DNA of 46,215 nucleotides from CAZWDL01 sp964632995 (GTDB taxonomy: Bacteria > Bacteroidota > Bacteroidia > Chitinophagales > Saprospiraceae), in NCBI GenBank assembly GCA_964632995.1, contig CAZWDL010000055.1, positions 1 through 46,215 of the forward strand, in the 5' to 3' direction. The notes beneath the pieces are model-generated. The model was given only the letters and a program-made list of their open reading frames with translations, did no database searches and was not told the DNA's origin. The stretch's first letter is position 1. Every line of letters begins with the position of its first letter. The translations under genes and the position numbers were made by a program. Positions 1 to 8,318 of this stretch are shown piece by piece.

Positions 1-124
1 AAACTGTTTCAAACAGGCCGGAACCGCAGAACAGAGGAACAGAAAAACAGAAGAAAAAAGGAAGTTTGTACCGACTAAAGTTGTGGGTAATCGATACCGC
101 CAAGGTTTGGTAAACGTAAAGAAC
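1..124. repeat. Intergenic repeat-family copy at the window edge
   Basis: This non-coding stretch has serial near-repeats of the type gaaccgcagaac / gaggaacagaaa / acagaag, followed by a segment containing gtgggtaatcgatacc. The same two blocks in the same order recur at about 11828-11965 (ggccggaaccgcagaa, then atgggtaatcaatac). A looser relative with gaaccgtagaacagagg lies at 6186-6235. It precedes the stop codon of the minus-strand gene at 125-1189. I infer a member of a dispersed palindromic repeat family, cut by the window start. No coding frame is supported here. Confidence 0.5.
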
Positions 125-1189
125 CTACCGGAAGATCACCCTGCGAGTCACCACCACTTTCCCGGCCGTCATCCGTAACAGATAGATTCCTGACGTGACC
201 TGCCCCGGCCGGTTGAAGTACATCTGTTGCCTTCCCGCTTCCACGGGGCCGCGGAAGAGCGGTCGTACGGGTTGTCCCAGCAGATTGAACATTGTAATAT
301 CCACCTGCTGAAAAGCGCGCGGCAGGTCGAGGTCAATGTTAAATTTATCCCGGACGATGGTGGGAGCGACGGTGAATCCGGCACGCCCTTGCTCCGGATC
401 GACGCGCGAGGTGGTCATTTCGGAAAGCGTTTGCTGCAGATTGACGTTGACGAAGTCGTAAGCTCCTTCTTCATTGCTTTTCCACAGTACAGCGGTGATT
501 TCGCTCGTGGCGATATCCATATCGTCAGGCAGGGTTGTCGTCAGGTTGAAGCCTTTTTCGGTGCCGGCTTCAATATTTCCGCTGAGGAGCAGCTCGCCGA
601 AGGTGTCGGAGGTCAGGGCTTTTTTCAATACATGCTTATGGCGTTGTCCCTGTCCGCGGTTTTCCTGAAAACCGTCAACTTCGCGGTACGCCAGGAAAAG
701 GGAAAGGTAATAGTTGCCTTCGGCAGCACTGAAAAAGCGCGTGTTGGTTTGGACATCCAGTTGACGGGAGCCGGGGTCGTAGGTAAAGCGGATACCGGTT
801 TGGGCGACAGGCGCCGCTTGCCCCTGAGCTTCGACAAGAGCCGCCATATCTGCCTGCGTGCTGCCACTACCGCTGCCAATACGAATGGTATTGTGGAAAA
901 ATTCCGGCTGGAAAAAAGATCTATCGCAGTTGTCCAGGAGGTCTGATGCGTTTTCTGAGTAGAAAAGGCTGGAACCCGAGATGTGCACTTGCAGAAAAAC
1001 TGCTTCCTGTTCGTAATCATTCACCAGGGCTTCAAAAACATCCCAGGCCGTAGCGCCGCAGGGTGGGCACCAGGTGGCGGTGTGTTTCATGACCAGCGAG
1101 CGTTGCTGTTCCGGGATGCTGATCTCCTGTGCAGAAAGTGTTCCTATAAGCAGTAGGAATGATAAAAGGGTAAAAGTTCTTTTTTTCAT
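125..1189 (-). CDS. Secreted thioredoxin-fold (Omp28-like) protein with T9SS sorting domain
   Basis: This 354-aa protein starts at the methionine of a clear signal peptide (MKKRTFTLLSFLLLIG...SAQ). An upstream in-frame ATG would add 20 non-signal residues. After the signal comes a thioredoxin-like active site, W40-C41-P-P-C44, in a region resembling the Omp28/thioredoxin-like proteins of Bacteroidota. The middle is beta-rich. The last 80 or so residues form a type A T9SS C-terminal domain (about 270-354) with the usual NLLGQPV and GIYLLRM elements. It is therefore probably exported by type IX secretion, with the CPPC pair acting in extracellular disulfide chemistry; substrates are unknown. 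It follows tilS after 56 nt and may be co-transcribed with it. Confidence 0.8.
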   Translation of the reverse strand: MKKRTFTLLSFLLLIGTLSAQEISIPEQQRSLVMKHTATWCPPCGATAWDVFEALVNDYEQEAVFLQVHISGSSLFYSENASDLLDNCDRSFFQPEFFHNTIRIGSGSGSTQADMAALVEAQGQAAPVAQTGIRFTYDPGSRQLDVQTNTRFFSAAEGNYYLSLFLAYREVDGFQENRGQGQRHKHVLKKALTSDTFGELLLSGNIEAGTEKGFNLTTTLPDDMDIATSEITAVLWKSNEEGAYDFVNVNLQQTLSEMTTSRVDPEQGRAGFTVAPTIVRDKFNIDLDLPRAFQQVDITMFNLLGQPVRPLFRGPVEAGRQQMYFNRPGQVTSGIYLLRMTAGKVVVTRRVIFR

Positions 1190-1245
1190 GGGCGGTAGTT
1201 TGATATAAAAGTGAGTTTCGGATCTGCGGACAAGTGTTGCGTACT

Positions 1246-2592
1246 TCATGCCCCTAGGAATATCAGGCGGAGATAGCGATCTGTCTGGGAGGTAATTTTA
1301 AAGCGTTCATCTACGCGGTGGCCGACGATCCAGCAGATGTCCCCGTGGCTGGTTTCCAGGATCCAGATACGGTTTTTATCGAGCCGCGGGATTTTGTTAT
1401 TGGTAAAAAAATCCTGCAGCTTTTGTCTCTTGCCCTGCATGCCGAGCGGATAAAAATAATCGCCGGCATGCCAGTGGCGCAGGCGCAGCGGAAAATCCAG
1501 CAAATTGGCGTCGAGCAGGGCCTGGTTCGGGTTGGGGGAGAATGCGACCGGTTGGCCTTCTTCGAATTGCAAAGTCAATTTCCCGTCGGGGAGATAGACC
1601 GTCTCTATGCCCTCTGCAATATGATACTGTTTTTCCTCTGTATCCAATATACGGGCTTCGATCATTAAAGTTTCCCGGTCGACCAATAATTGATGGGTGG
1701 AAGAAAAGAAAAGGGCGCCGGGTTGCCGGGTGGTGCTTTGGAGAATCTGATCAACCTGAGCGGGGTGAAAGTGATAAGGGCGCAGCCATTCGTACAACAG
1801 GGTAGGCGCGGCCCGGTAGTGATGAAGGAGTCCCTCCAGATCTATAGTGATACGTCCTTCCTCTTCGGTCCAGACCTCTTGTTTGATGTGATCCAGTGCG
1901 TAATCAAAAAGGTATTCGCTTTGCCGGAAGCGATCGAGGTTGGCGGCGGCGGTTTGCTCAAAAGCCGGATTGAGCTCATGCAATACCGGAACAATGCGGT
2001 GGCGGATTTTATTGCGTTCGTAGTTTTCGGATTTATTGCTGGCGTCCTCGCGGTAGGAGAGTCCGCGTTCTACCACATAGCGAAGGATGTCGTGTTTTGT
2101 TGCGAAGAGTAGCGGGCGAATGATGGCGCCGCGTTGTTCGGGGATGCCGTGCAGGCCCCGTAGTCCCGTTCCTTTGGCAAAATTTAGCAATATGGTTTCA
2201 ATGCTGTCGTCCAGGTGGTGGGCCGTAGCAATGCGATCGAAGCCTTCGCGGCGTCTGAGTTGTTCCAGCCACTCGTAGCGCAACTCGCGCGCCGCCATTT
2301 GGATGGAAATGCCTCGCGATTCGGCGACCAGACGGGTGTCAAAAAACTCAACAAAAAGGGGCAGGTCCCATTCTTCGGCCAGGTCGCGCACAAAGTCCTC
2401 ATCGCCATCCGAGGCCGGCCCCCGCAACTGAAAATTACAATGCGCGATCGCCACTTCCCAGCCGGCCTGCTGTGCCAGATCGCTGAGCGTCACCGAATCG
2501 ATCCCCCCGCTGACGGCCAGCAGTACGCGCTCACCGGGATGGTAGAGGTTCTGATCCTCGACAAATTGCCGGAAACGTTCTAGTAAAGGCAT
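1246..2592 (-). CDS. tilS: tRNA(Ile)-lysidine synthase
   Basis: TilS modifies C34 of the tRNA(Ile) CAU anticodon to lysidine, using ATP and lysine, so that it reads AUA. The 448-aa protein has the N-type PP-loop S28-G-G-I-D-S33, an AHCNFQLRG strand, the AHHLDDSIETILLN segment typical of the family, and a C-terminal domain with GMQGKRQKLQDFF. The chosen start lies just ahead of the ATPase domain; the frame stays open for 37 more codons upstream, but these overlap the end of the aspartokinase gene and look unlike family N termini. Length is normal for the long form. It is the second gene of a minus-strand run beginning with aspartate kinase. Confidence 0.93.
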   Translation of the reverse strand: MPLLERFRQFVEDQNLYHPGERVLLAVSGGIDSVTLSDLAQQAGWEVAIAHCNFQLRGPASDGDEDFVRDLAEEWDLPLFVEFFDTRLVAESRGISIQMAARELRYEWLEQLRRREGFDRIATAHHLDDSIETILLNFAKGTGLRGLHGIPEQRGAIIRPLLFATKHDILRYVVERGLSYREDASNKSENYERNKIRHRIVPVLHELNPAFEQTAAANLDRFRQSEYLFDYALDHIKQEVWTEEEGRITIDLEGLLHHYRAAPTLLYEWLRPYHFHPAQVDQILQSTTRQPGALFFSSTHQLLVDRETLMIEARILDTEEKQYHIAEGIETVYLPDGKLTLQFEEGQPVAFSPNPNQALLDANLLDFPLRLRHWHAGDYFYPLGMQGKRQKLQDFFTNNKIPRLDKNRIWILETSHGDICWIVGHRVDERFKITSQTDRYLRLIFLGA

Positions 2593-2683
2593 GGACAAGG
2601 GTTCATTATCCGATGAAGATACGAAATTACGTGGTTTCCCAATTGTATGAGCACCGTATTTTATAGGCGGTGAGGAGTCAGGT

Positions 2684-3964
2684 TCAACTATTTGTTTTAA
2701 CAACTATTTGCACCGTTTCCGGTATCCTTTTTTCGAACAGCACTTTTTTATTCCGTTTCAGTTTTTCGAGGGTTTCCGGTGTATCGTGACGTACGGTGAT
2801 CAGTTCCAGTTGGCGGGTGACCTGTACATCGTAGCTACCCTGAATTTTTTCTGCGAAACGATCTACCTTTTTATCGGTATCATTGACACAGAGCTTAAAG
2901 CTAATCCCTGAATTCTGCATGAGGTTGACCTGCAGGCGAAGCTCGTAGATGTATTGAAACAATTCGCGGAGGTGTTGCTCCGCGACGAAGGCGTAATCGC
3001 GGGTGGCGATTTCCAGTAAAGTCTGCCTGCGTTCTACGGCTACCATAGGTGGGTAGGCTTCCCGTGCTTCGGAGTGGATGAGGGTGCCGGGCTCGGCGGG
3101 GTCGATAAAGGATTTTACATATAGTGGGATACCTTTGCTCTGCAAGGGCTTTATCGTTTTGAGGTGGATGACAGAAGCGCCGTAGTAAGTCATTTCGATC
3201 GCTTCGCGGTAGGATAGGTCTTTCAACAAAACGGCGTCTTTGAAAAAGCGGGGGTCAGCGGTTAGCATGCCGGGAACGTCCTTCCAAATGGTCATGCTAC
3301 CGGCGTCGAGGCAGTAGGAGAAAATGGCGGCTGAGTAGTCTGAACCGGCTCTGCCGAGGGTAGTGGTCTGGTTGTCTTTGGTGCTGCCGATGAAGCCCTG
3401 GGTGATAACGAACGGGCTTTCCTCCAACATAGGCGCGGCAATATCCTGGATAAATCCCCTGGTTTCCTGCCATTGTACCCAGCCCTCGCGAAAGAGGTCA
3501 TCGGTGCGCACCACATCGCGGGCGTCGAGCCAGCCGGTAGGCAGCCCTTTTTCCGAAAGGAAAGCGCCCACAATGCGGGAAGAAACGAGCTCTCCGACGG
3601 ATACGATCTGATCGTACATATAGTCGTAATGCTCTTCCGGCGGATCCTCCAGCGCCCATTCTATTTCCACGAAGATATCGTTCACCAGGGCATAGATTTC
3701 GTGTTTCTCGCCGAATAGATCCTGGATCAGCCGGTAGTGCTGTTGTTTGATGGTCTGCAGTAATTCGGAAGCCCGGCCGCTCTGCTCTGCGTGGGCTTCG
3801 ACGACCTGCTCCAGCGCATCCGTTGTCTTTCCGCTGGCAGAAACGACGATGAGCAGTCTCTGTCCGGCATAATTTTTCAGGATATTTGCAATGTGTCGGA
3901 TCGCATCGGCATCCCGCAAGGCAGCGCCGCCGAATTTGAATACTTTTACGGGTGGTTGGGTCAT
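2684..3964 (-). CDS. lysC: Aspartate kinase (monofunctional)
   Basis: This enzyme phosphorylates L-aspartate, the first step towards lysine, threonine and methionine. The 426-aa protein opens with the aspartokinase signature KVFKFGGAALRDADAI (about residues 8-23). An amino-acid kinase core follows, with GFIGSTKDNQTTTLGRAGSDYSA-type substrate and ATP loops near residues 190-215, then two C-terminal ACT-like regions (about 300-425) that would serve allosteric feedback. There is no homoserine dehydrogenase domain, so it is the monofunctional form. It is the first gene of a minus-strand group with tilS. A palindromic repeat sits directly upstream, where its promoter should be. Confidence 0.92.
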   Translation of the reverse strand: MTQPPVKVFKFGGAALRDADAIRHIANILKNYAGQRLLIVVSASGKTTDALEQVVEAHAEQSGRASELLQTIKQQHYRLIQDLFGEKHEIYALVNDIFVEIEWALEDPPEEHYDYMYDQIVSVGELVSSRIVGAFLSEKGLPTGWLDARDVVRTDDLFREGWVQWQETRGFIQDIAAPMLEESPFVITQGFIGSTKDNQTTTLGRAGSDYSAAIFSYCLDAGSMTIWKDVPGMLTADPRFFKDAVLLKDLSYREAIEMTYYGASVIHLKTIKPLQSKGIPLYVKSFIDPAEPGTLIHSEAREAYPPMVAVERRQTLLEIATRDYAFVAEQHLRELFQYIYELRLQVNLMQNSGISFKLCVNDTDKKVDRFAEKIQGSYDVQVTRQLELITVRHDTPETLEKLKRNKKVLFEKRIPETVQIVVKTNS

Positions 3965-3998
3965 ATTCTATTTTTCGTTCCTTCGGAAGCAAAGGTAA

Positions 3999-4175
3999 GG
4001 AACCTGTTGAAAATAAGTTCCCTATTTTGTCGGCGTCTTTTTCCCGCTGCCGGCGTTGCGGCTCAGTCACAGAGCCCCGGCTATGCTCCTTTGCCGCGCC
4101 TTGGCAGCGAAAAAAACACCCTCTCCAAAAACGGGAACTTATCATCAGCAGGCTCCTTAGGAACCTGTTGAAAAT
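3999..4175. repeat. Imperfect palindrome flanked by 16-bp direct repeats
   Basis: An exact 16-bp sequence, ggaacctgttgaaaat, occurs at 3999-4014 and again at 4160-4175. Between the copies lie inverted arms at about 4012-4050 and 4105-4143; the left arm begins ataagttccc and the right ends cgggaacttat. The middle, containing ctgccggcg and cgcgccttggcag, also partly pairs. This fills the gap between the divergent aspartokinase and amidase genes. A 13-bp piece of the direct repeat recurs inverted at 20490-20502. It looks like a small non-autonomous (MITE or REP-like) element. Which bases are element and which are target duplication cannot be told from one copy. Confidence 0.6.
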
Positions 4176-4244
4176 GCCTTTTGCATTTTACAAAGAAGAC
4201 ATTTTTTATATTTAGGCTTTTATCAAATACGCCATCATTACATT

Positions 4245-5894
4245 ATGAAGAAGCAATATGCCATTCTGGCTTTAATACTATTTAGCTTTGGCCTCGGCTC
4301 CTTTGTCACTTACGTAGCCGGGGAAATAACAGCCGAGGACATACGGGCGGTCGCAAAAGTCATCGGGCTGGAGATGAGCCAGGCGGAGATTGACTCCCTC
4401 TTACCCGGGGTAACAGAACTCCGCAGTGATTACGAGGAAAACCGCGAGGATTTGCCGGACAACGCGGTGGCGCCGGCCCTGATTTTTAATCCGGTTATCC
4501 CCGGTTACGACTTACCTGCCGAGCAAGAGCCGCTCGTTTTCGCCAAACCGGAGGGCGTTGTAATACCGGAAAATAAAAACGAGCTGGCTTTCTTTTCTGT
4601 TCGCGAACTGGCCGAGCTGATTCGCACGCGGCAGGTCACTTCGGTCGAACTAACCAGGTTCTTTATCGAACGCCTGAAGAAGCACGATCCTACGCTGCAG
4701 TGTGTAATCAGTTACACCGAAGAGCTGGCGATGGAGCAGGCTCGCCGGGCCGACCGCGAACTGGAAGAGGGAAAATACCGCGGCCTGTTGCACGGCATTC
4801 CTTACGGCGCTAAGGATTTGCTGGCGACGAAAACCTACAAGACTACCTGGGGCGCTATGCCCTACAAGGACCAGGTGCTGGATTACGACGCCACCGTTAT
4901 TCAAAAACTGGAGGAGGCAGGCGCAGTGCTGGTCGCCAAGCTGACACTGGGCGCCCTGGCATGGGGCGATGTGTGGTACGGCGGCAAAACCCGCAATCCC
5001 TGGGATACGGAAACGGGATCGAGCGGCTCTTCGGCGGGCTCGGCTTCGGCAGTAGCGGCCGGGCTGGTCCCCTTCGCTATCGGCACCGAGACGCTGGGAT
5101 CTATTGTGTCTCCTTCAACCGTTTGCGGAACCACCGGTCTGCGGCCTACCTTCGGCCGCGTCAGCCGGCACGGCGCCATGGCGCTGGTCTGGTCCATGGA
5201 TAAAATCGGTCCGATCTGCCGGACCGTGGAGGATTGCGGCATGGTGCTGGCGGCTATCCAGGGCTCAGATGATAAAGATCCTTCCGTACGCGATGTGCCT
5301 TTCAATTATGATACCGGTACCGATCCTACCGGGCTGCGCGTCGGCTATCTCAAAGGCGCCTTTGAAGGCAATTATCCTTTCAAGCAACAAGACAGCCTGG
5401 CATTGGAAACGCTGCGCTCCCTCGGCTTTGAGTTGATTCCCATCGAATTGCCGGAAATGCCCAACCTGGGTATGATCCTCAGCGTAGAGGCCGCGGCTGC
5501 TTTTGACGAGCTGACCCTCAGCGGGAAAGATGATCTGATGGTGCGCCAGATTCGCAATGCCTGGCCGAACGTTTTTCGCGAAGCCCGTTTCGTTCCGGCG
5601 GTGGAATACCTTCAGGCCAACCGCCTGCGCAATGAACTGATGAATGAAATGGGAAAGGTTTTTGAGCAAGTGGATGTATATGTGCATCCTTCCTGGGCGA
5701 GCTCCAGCCTGGGCATCACCAACTACACCGGTCATCCCTGCGTCGTACTCCCGAACGGCTTCCAGGAAAACGGCCGTCCGACGAGTATTACCTTCACCGG
5801 TGATCTGTTCCGGGAAGGAGAGGTGATGAGCGTAGCGCGCGCTTATCAGGAAGCGACGGAGTGGAATGAGCGACATCCGGAGGCGTTTCAGTGA
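4245..5894 (+). CDS. Exported amidase-signature family hydrolase
   Basis: The 549-aa protein begins with a hydrophobic signal or anchor (residues 5-26, followed by AGEITAED), so it probably acts in the periplasm or on the membrane. The amidase-signature core starts near residue 115. The Ser-cisSer-Lys triad is complete: K190 in GIPYGAKD, S262 in GSSGSSAG and S286 in TETLGSI, with the usual 24-residue spacing between the two serines. The family hydrolyses amide bonds of very varied substrates. It is not GatA, because it is exported and has an extra ~110-residue N-terminal region. Substrate is unknown. It converges on mltG, with a large palindrome filling the space between the two stop codons. 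Confidence 0.85.
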   Translation: MKKQYAILALILFSFGLGSFVTYVAGEITAEDIRAVAKVIGLEMSQAEIDSLLPGVTELRSDYEENREDLPDNAVAPALIFNPVIPGYDLPAEQEPLVFAKPEGVVIPENKNELAFFSVRELAELIRTRQVTSVELTRFFIERLKKHDPTLQCVISYTEELAMEQARRADRELEEGKYRGLLHGIPYGAKDLLATKTYKTTWGAMPYKDQVLDYDATVIQKLEEAGAVLVAKLTLGALAWGDVWYGGKTRNPWDTETGSSGSSAGSASAVAAGLVPFAIGTETLGSIVSPSTVCGTTGLRPTFGRVSRHGAMALVWSMDKIGPICRTVEDCGMVLAAIQGSDDKDPSVRDVPFNYDTGTDPTGLRVGYLKGAFEGNYPFKQQDSLALETLRSLGFELIPIELPEMPNLGMILSVEAAAAFDELTLSGKDDLMVRQIRNAWPNVFREARFVPAVEYLQANRLRNELMNEMGKVFEQVDVYVHPSWASSSLGITNYTGHPCVVLPNGFQENGRPTSITFTGDLFREGEVMSVARAYQEATEWNERHPEAFQ

Positions 5895-6364
5895 CCTCTC
5901 CGGCCTGCGGCCACCTCCCCGCCGGGGAGGAGACACACTACATTTTCCTCCCCCCCGGCAGGGCTAACGCATCATGACAATCTACCATGTGCCACATAAG
6001 CTGAAAACATGCCATATATGGTCGACGGGACCAGCGATGTTCGGTTACTTCTACGGTTCTTCTGTTTTTCCCCGCCCATCCTTTGACTGGTCGAGTAAAT
6101 GTTGTTCCCCGCCCAGGTTTGGTCGGGTAAATGTTCTGCGGTTTCAAACTGTTAACTCTATTTTTCAATCGTTCCCGAGACTCACAGAACCGTAGAACAG
6201 AGGAACCGACGAATATTGAACCGTAGAAGTACCCTAAAACCGTCAATCCGAGTTGTTGTCGGAAAAAAACGGATTAACTTTTTATATGATGCGTTAGCCC
6301 TGCCTCCCCCCGGGGAGGTGCTCGAAGAGCGGAGGGGCGGAGAGGTGGCCGCAGGCCGGAGGGG
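5895..6364. repeat. Large nested palindromic element between convergent genes
   Basis: The 470 bp between the amidase stop codon and the mltG stop codon form one big imperfect inverted repeat. The outer arms are 5895-5975 and 6286-6363: the left reads ctccggcctgcggccacct ... agggctaacgcatcat and the right is close to its reverse complement (atgatgcgttagccct ... aggtggccgcaggccgg). Inside, a second pair is seen: acttctacggttcttctg near 6050 against gaaccgtagaagta near 6220. The arms end at the stop codons, so it may also work as a two-way terminator. No coding frame is credible. I interpret it as a non-autonomous repeat element, possibly one inserted in another. Confidence 0.7.
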
Positions 6365-7396
6365 CTACCGCAGGCCCCGCTGCCGCAGGTTTTCGCGATA
6401 GCGGCGGGCATTCTGGTTGTGTCCGGCCAGTGTTTCCGCGAAGGCGTGACGGCCCGAACCGTCGCCGACGGCGCAGAAATAGAGGTAGTCGTGATTTTCG
6501 GCGTTGAGAACACCGTCGATGCTTGAGATGGAGGACATGGCGATGGGCCCGGGTGGGAGTCCGGGGTAGAGATAAGTATTGTACGGTGAATCAAACTTGG
6601 TATGGTAATGAGTTACCCGCGGCGTATCGAAGTCGCGGGTAGCAAATACGCTGGTGGGGTCGGCCTGAAGCAGCATGCCGCGTTGCAGGCGGTTGAGATA
6701 GACCCCCGCCATCCGGGTTTTTTCCGCATCGCGAAGGGTTTCTTTTTCCACAATGGAAGCCAGGGTATATACTTCGGCCGGGCTCAATCCCAGCTGCCGG
6801 GCTTTTTCCCGACGATTGTCACGGTCCCAGAAGGCGTCGTGCTCGCGTTTCATGCGTTTGAGGAAACTCCGGGGAGTGCTATCCCAGTACATCTCGTAGG
6901 TGTTGGGGATAAAGATGCTTATCAATGTTTGCTGGGTATAGCCCAGTTCGCGGATGAATTCCTGGTTTTGGAAAACGGCCATGAAATCGGAGGAGTCCTG
7001 TTCTAGAAACAGGGCAGCTTTGGCAGCGACGTTTTCAGGAAGCCGCTCGTTGGTCAGCACCACGTCTACCGGCGCCTGTCCGCCCCCGCGAAGATGGCGG
7101 ATGAGCTGAATGATGTTCCAGCCGGGTTGCACCTCGTAGCGGCCCGGGCGCATGGGATTGCGCCGGTAATTCATATATTCGGCCAACTGCGTGAAGGCCA
7201 GTTCGTCCCGAACGATGCCCTTCCGGGTCAGCGTGTCAAGTACTTGCTCAAAAGAAGCATTGGTCGGGATGTATATGATGGTGTCTTTCAGGTCTTCAGG
7301 TACCATGGTCCGCGTTTGGAAACGATAGAGGAGGTAGCCTGCAACCAAGGCGAGGATCGCCAGCGCGATGATGCTGTATTTAATCAATGTTTTCAT
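6365..7396 (-). CDS. mltG: Endolytic murein transglycosylase MltG
   Basis: MltG cleaves nascent glycan strands in the inner-membrane/periplasm space and is thought to terminate peptidoglycan polymerisation. The 343-aa protein has one N-terminal membrane segment (residues 6-24), a LysM-like region, and the YceG catalytic domain. The catalytic glutamate is E217 in SIVEKET, matching E218 of the E. coli enzyme. Downstream are the expected GVYLNRL and LQADPTS segments and the C-terminal PGLPPGPI loop. The start was put at the ATG preceding the membrane segment; a start 10 codons further upstream would run into the end of panB. It lies 10 nt after panB, so the two are probably one transcript. Confidence 0.93.
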   Translation of the reverse strand: MKTLIKYSIIALAILALVAGYLLYRFQTRTMVPEDLKDTIIYIPTNASFEQVLDTLTRKGIVRDELAFTQLAEYMNYRRNPMRPGRYEVQPGWNIIQLIRHLRGGGQAPVDVVLTNERLPENVAAKAALFLEQDSSDFMAVFQNQEFIRELGYTQQTLISIFIPNTYEMYWDSTPRSFLKRMKREHDAFWDRDNRREKARQLGLSPAEVYTLASIVEKETLRDAEKTRMAGVYLNRLQRGMLLQADPTSVFATRDFDTPRVTHYHTKFDSPYNTYLYPGLPPGPIAMSSISSIDGVLNAENHDYLYFCAVGDGSGRHAFAETLAGHNQNARRYRENLRQRGLR

Positions 7397-7406
7397 ATAA
7401 AACGCC

Positions 7407-8222
7407 CTAATACTGTTCCTTGTCATTTGGGAAGTCCCCGGTTCTTACATCAGTAATATACTGTTCAGTAGCGCCTTTTATTGTCTCGAACAGATCCAGA
7501 TAGCGGCGCAGGAAGCGGGGCTGGAAATCCTTGGTAATGCCGAGCATGTCGTGGGTCACCAACACCTGCCCGTCTGTGTCCGGCCCGCCACCAATGCCGA
7601 TGGTGGGAATGATGAGGTTTTCCGATACTTCCTTACCCAGTTTTGCCGGTATTTTTTCCAACACAACGCTAAAACAGCCCAGTTCTTCTAATAGTTTGGC
7701 GTCGTGTTTAAGTTTTTCGGCCTCCTCCTTTTCCTTAGCGCGAACGGTGTAGGTTCCAAATTTGTAAATCGACTGTGGGGTGAGCCCGAGGTGCCCCATT
7801 ACCGGTACACCGGCAGAAAGAATACGCTTGACCGATTCGGCAATTTCTTCGCCGCCTTCCAGTTTTACTGCGTGGGCGCCCGATTCTTTCATGATCCGTA
7901 TAGCAGAATCCAGCGCCTGCCGGGAATTGCCCTGGTAGGAGCCAAAGGGCAGGTCGACGACAACGAGCGCCCGTCTGACTGCCCGGATCACCGAGCTGGC
8001 ATGATAGATCATCTGGTCCAGCGTTATAGGCAGCGTAGTTTCATGGCCTGCCATGACGTTGGAAGCAGAATCGCCGACGAGCAGGACGTCGGCCCCGGCC
8101 TCGTCCAGGATGCGGGCCATAGAAAAATCATAAGCCGTAAGCATGGATATTTTCTCTCCCTGCGCCTTCATGGCCTGAAGCACATGGGTGGTGACTCTCT
8201 TTACATCTTCCGATACAGACAT
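7407..8222 (-). CDS. panB: 3-methyl-2-oxobutanoate hydroxymethyltransferase
   Basis: PanB adds a hydroxymethyl group from methylene-tetrahydrofolate to 2-oxoisovalerate, giving ketopantoate for pantothenate and CoA. The 271-aa length fits the family. Visible signatures are the TAYDFSMARILDEAGAD start of the TIM barrel, VGDSASNVMAGHETTLPIT carrying the metal-binding aspartate, VMGHLGLTPQS, and GIGGGPDTDGQVLV followed by HDMLG. The frame is open for 89 codons upstream of the chosen ATG, but that part has no PanB character and would overlap the start of the divergent lipoprotein gene. It is the promoter-proximal gene of a panB-mltG pair. Confidence 0.94.
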   Translation of the reverse strand: MSVSEDVKRVTTHVLQAMKAQGEKISMLTAYDFSMARILDEAGADVLLVGDSASNVMAGHETTLPITLDQMIYHASSVIRAVRRALVVVDLPFGSYQGNSRQALDSAIRIMKESGAHAVKLEGGEEIAESVKRILSAGVPVMGHLGLTPQSIYKFGTYTVRAKEKEEAEKLKHDAKLLEELGCFSVVLEKIPAKLGKEVSENLIIPTIGIGGGPDTDGQVLVTHDMLGITKDFQPRFLRRYLDLFETIKGATEQYITDVRTGDFPNDKEQY

Positions 8223-8318
8223 AAAAAATGGTGTTTTATGTAAATTGAAATACAAAGCTATAAAATTTGCCGAGAGTCCCCATTGGTGCTCCAGTGATAA
8301 AGTTTTTACTTTTACCCT

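Noticed and set aside
3498..4145. 215-codon minus-strand frame overlapping the aspartokinase start
   Set aside because: Out-of-frame shadow of the aspartokinase gene running into the palindrome; Arg-rich and without motifs.
4179..4215. Bacteroidota-type promoter (TTTG / TAnnTTTG) before the amidase gene
   Set aside because: The two boxes (ttttg at 4179 and tatatttag at 4207) are about 23 bp apart, wider than the usual 19-20, and the region is too AT-rich for a safe call.
5938..6246. 102-codon minus-strand frame between the amidase gene and mltG
   Set aside because: It lies wholly within the palindromic element; its translation is Arg/Ser-rich repeat-derived text without coding character.
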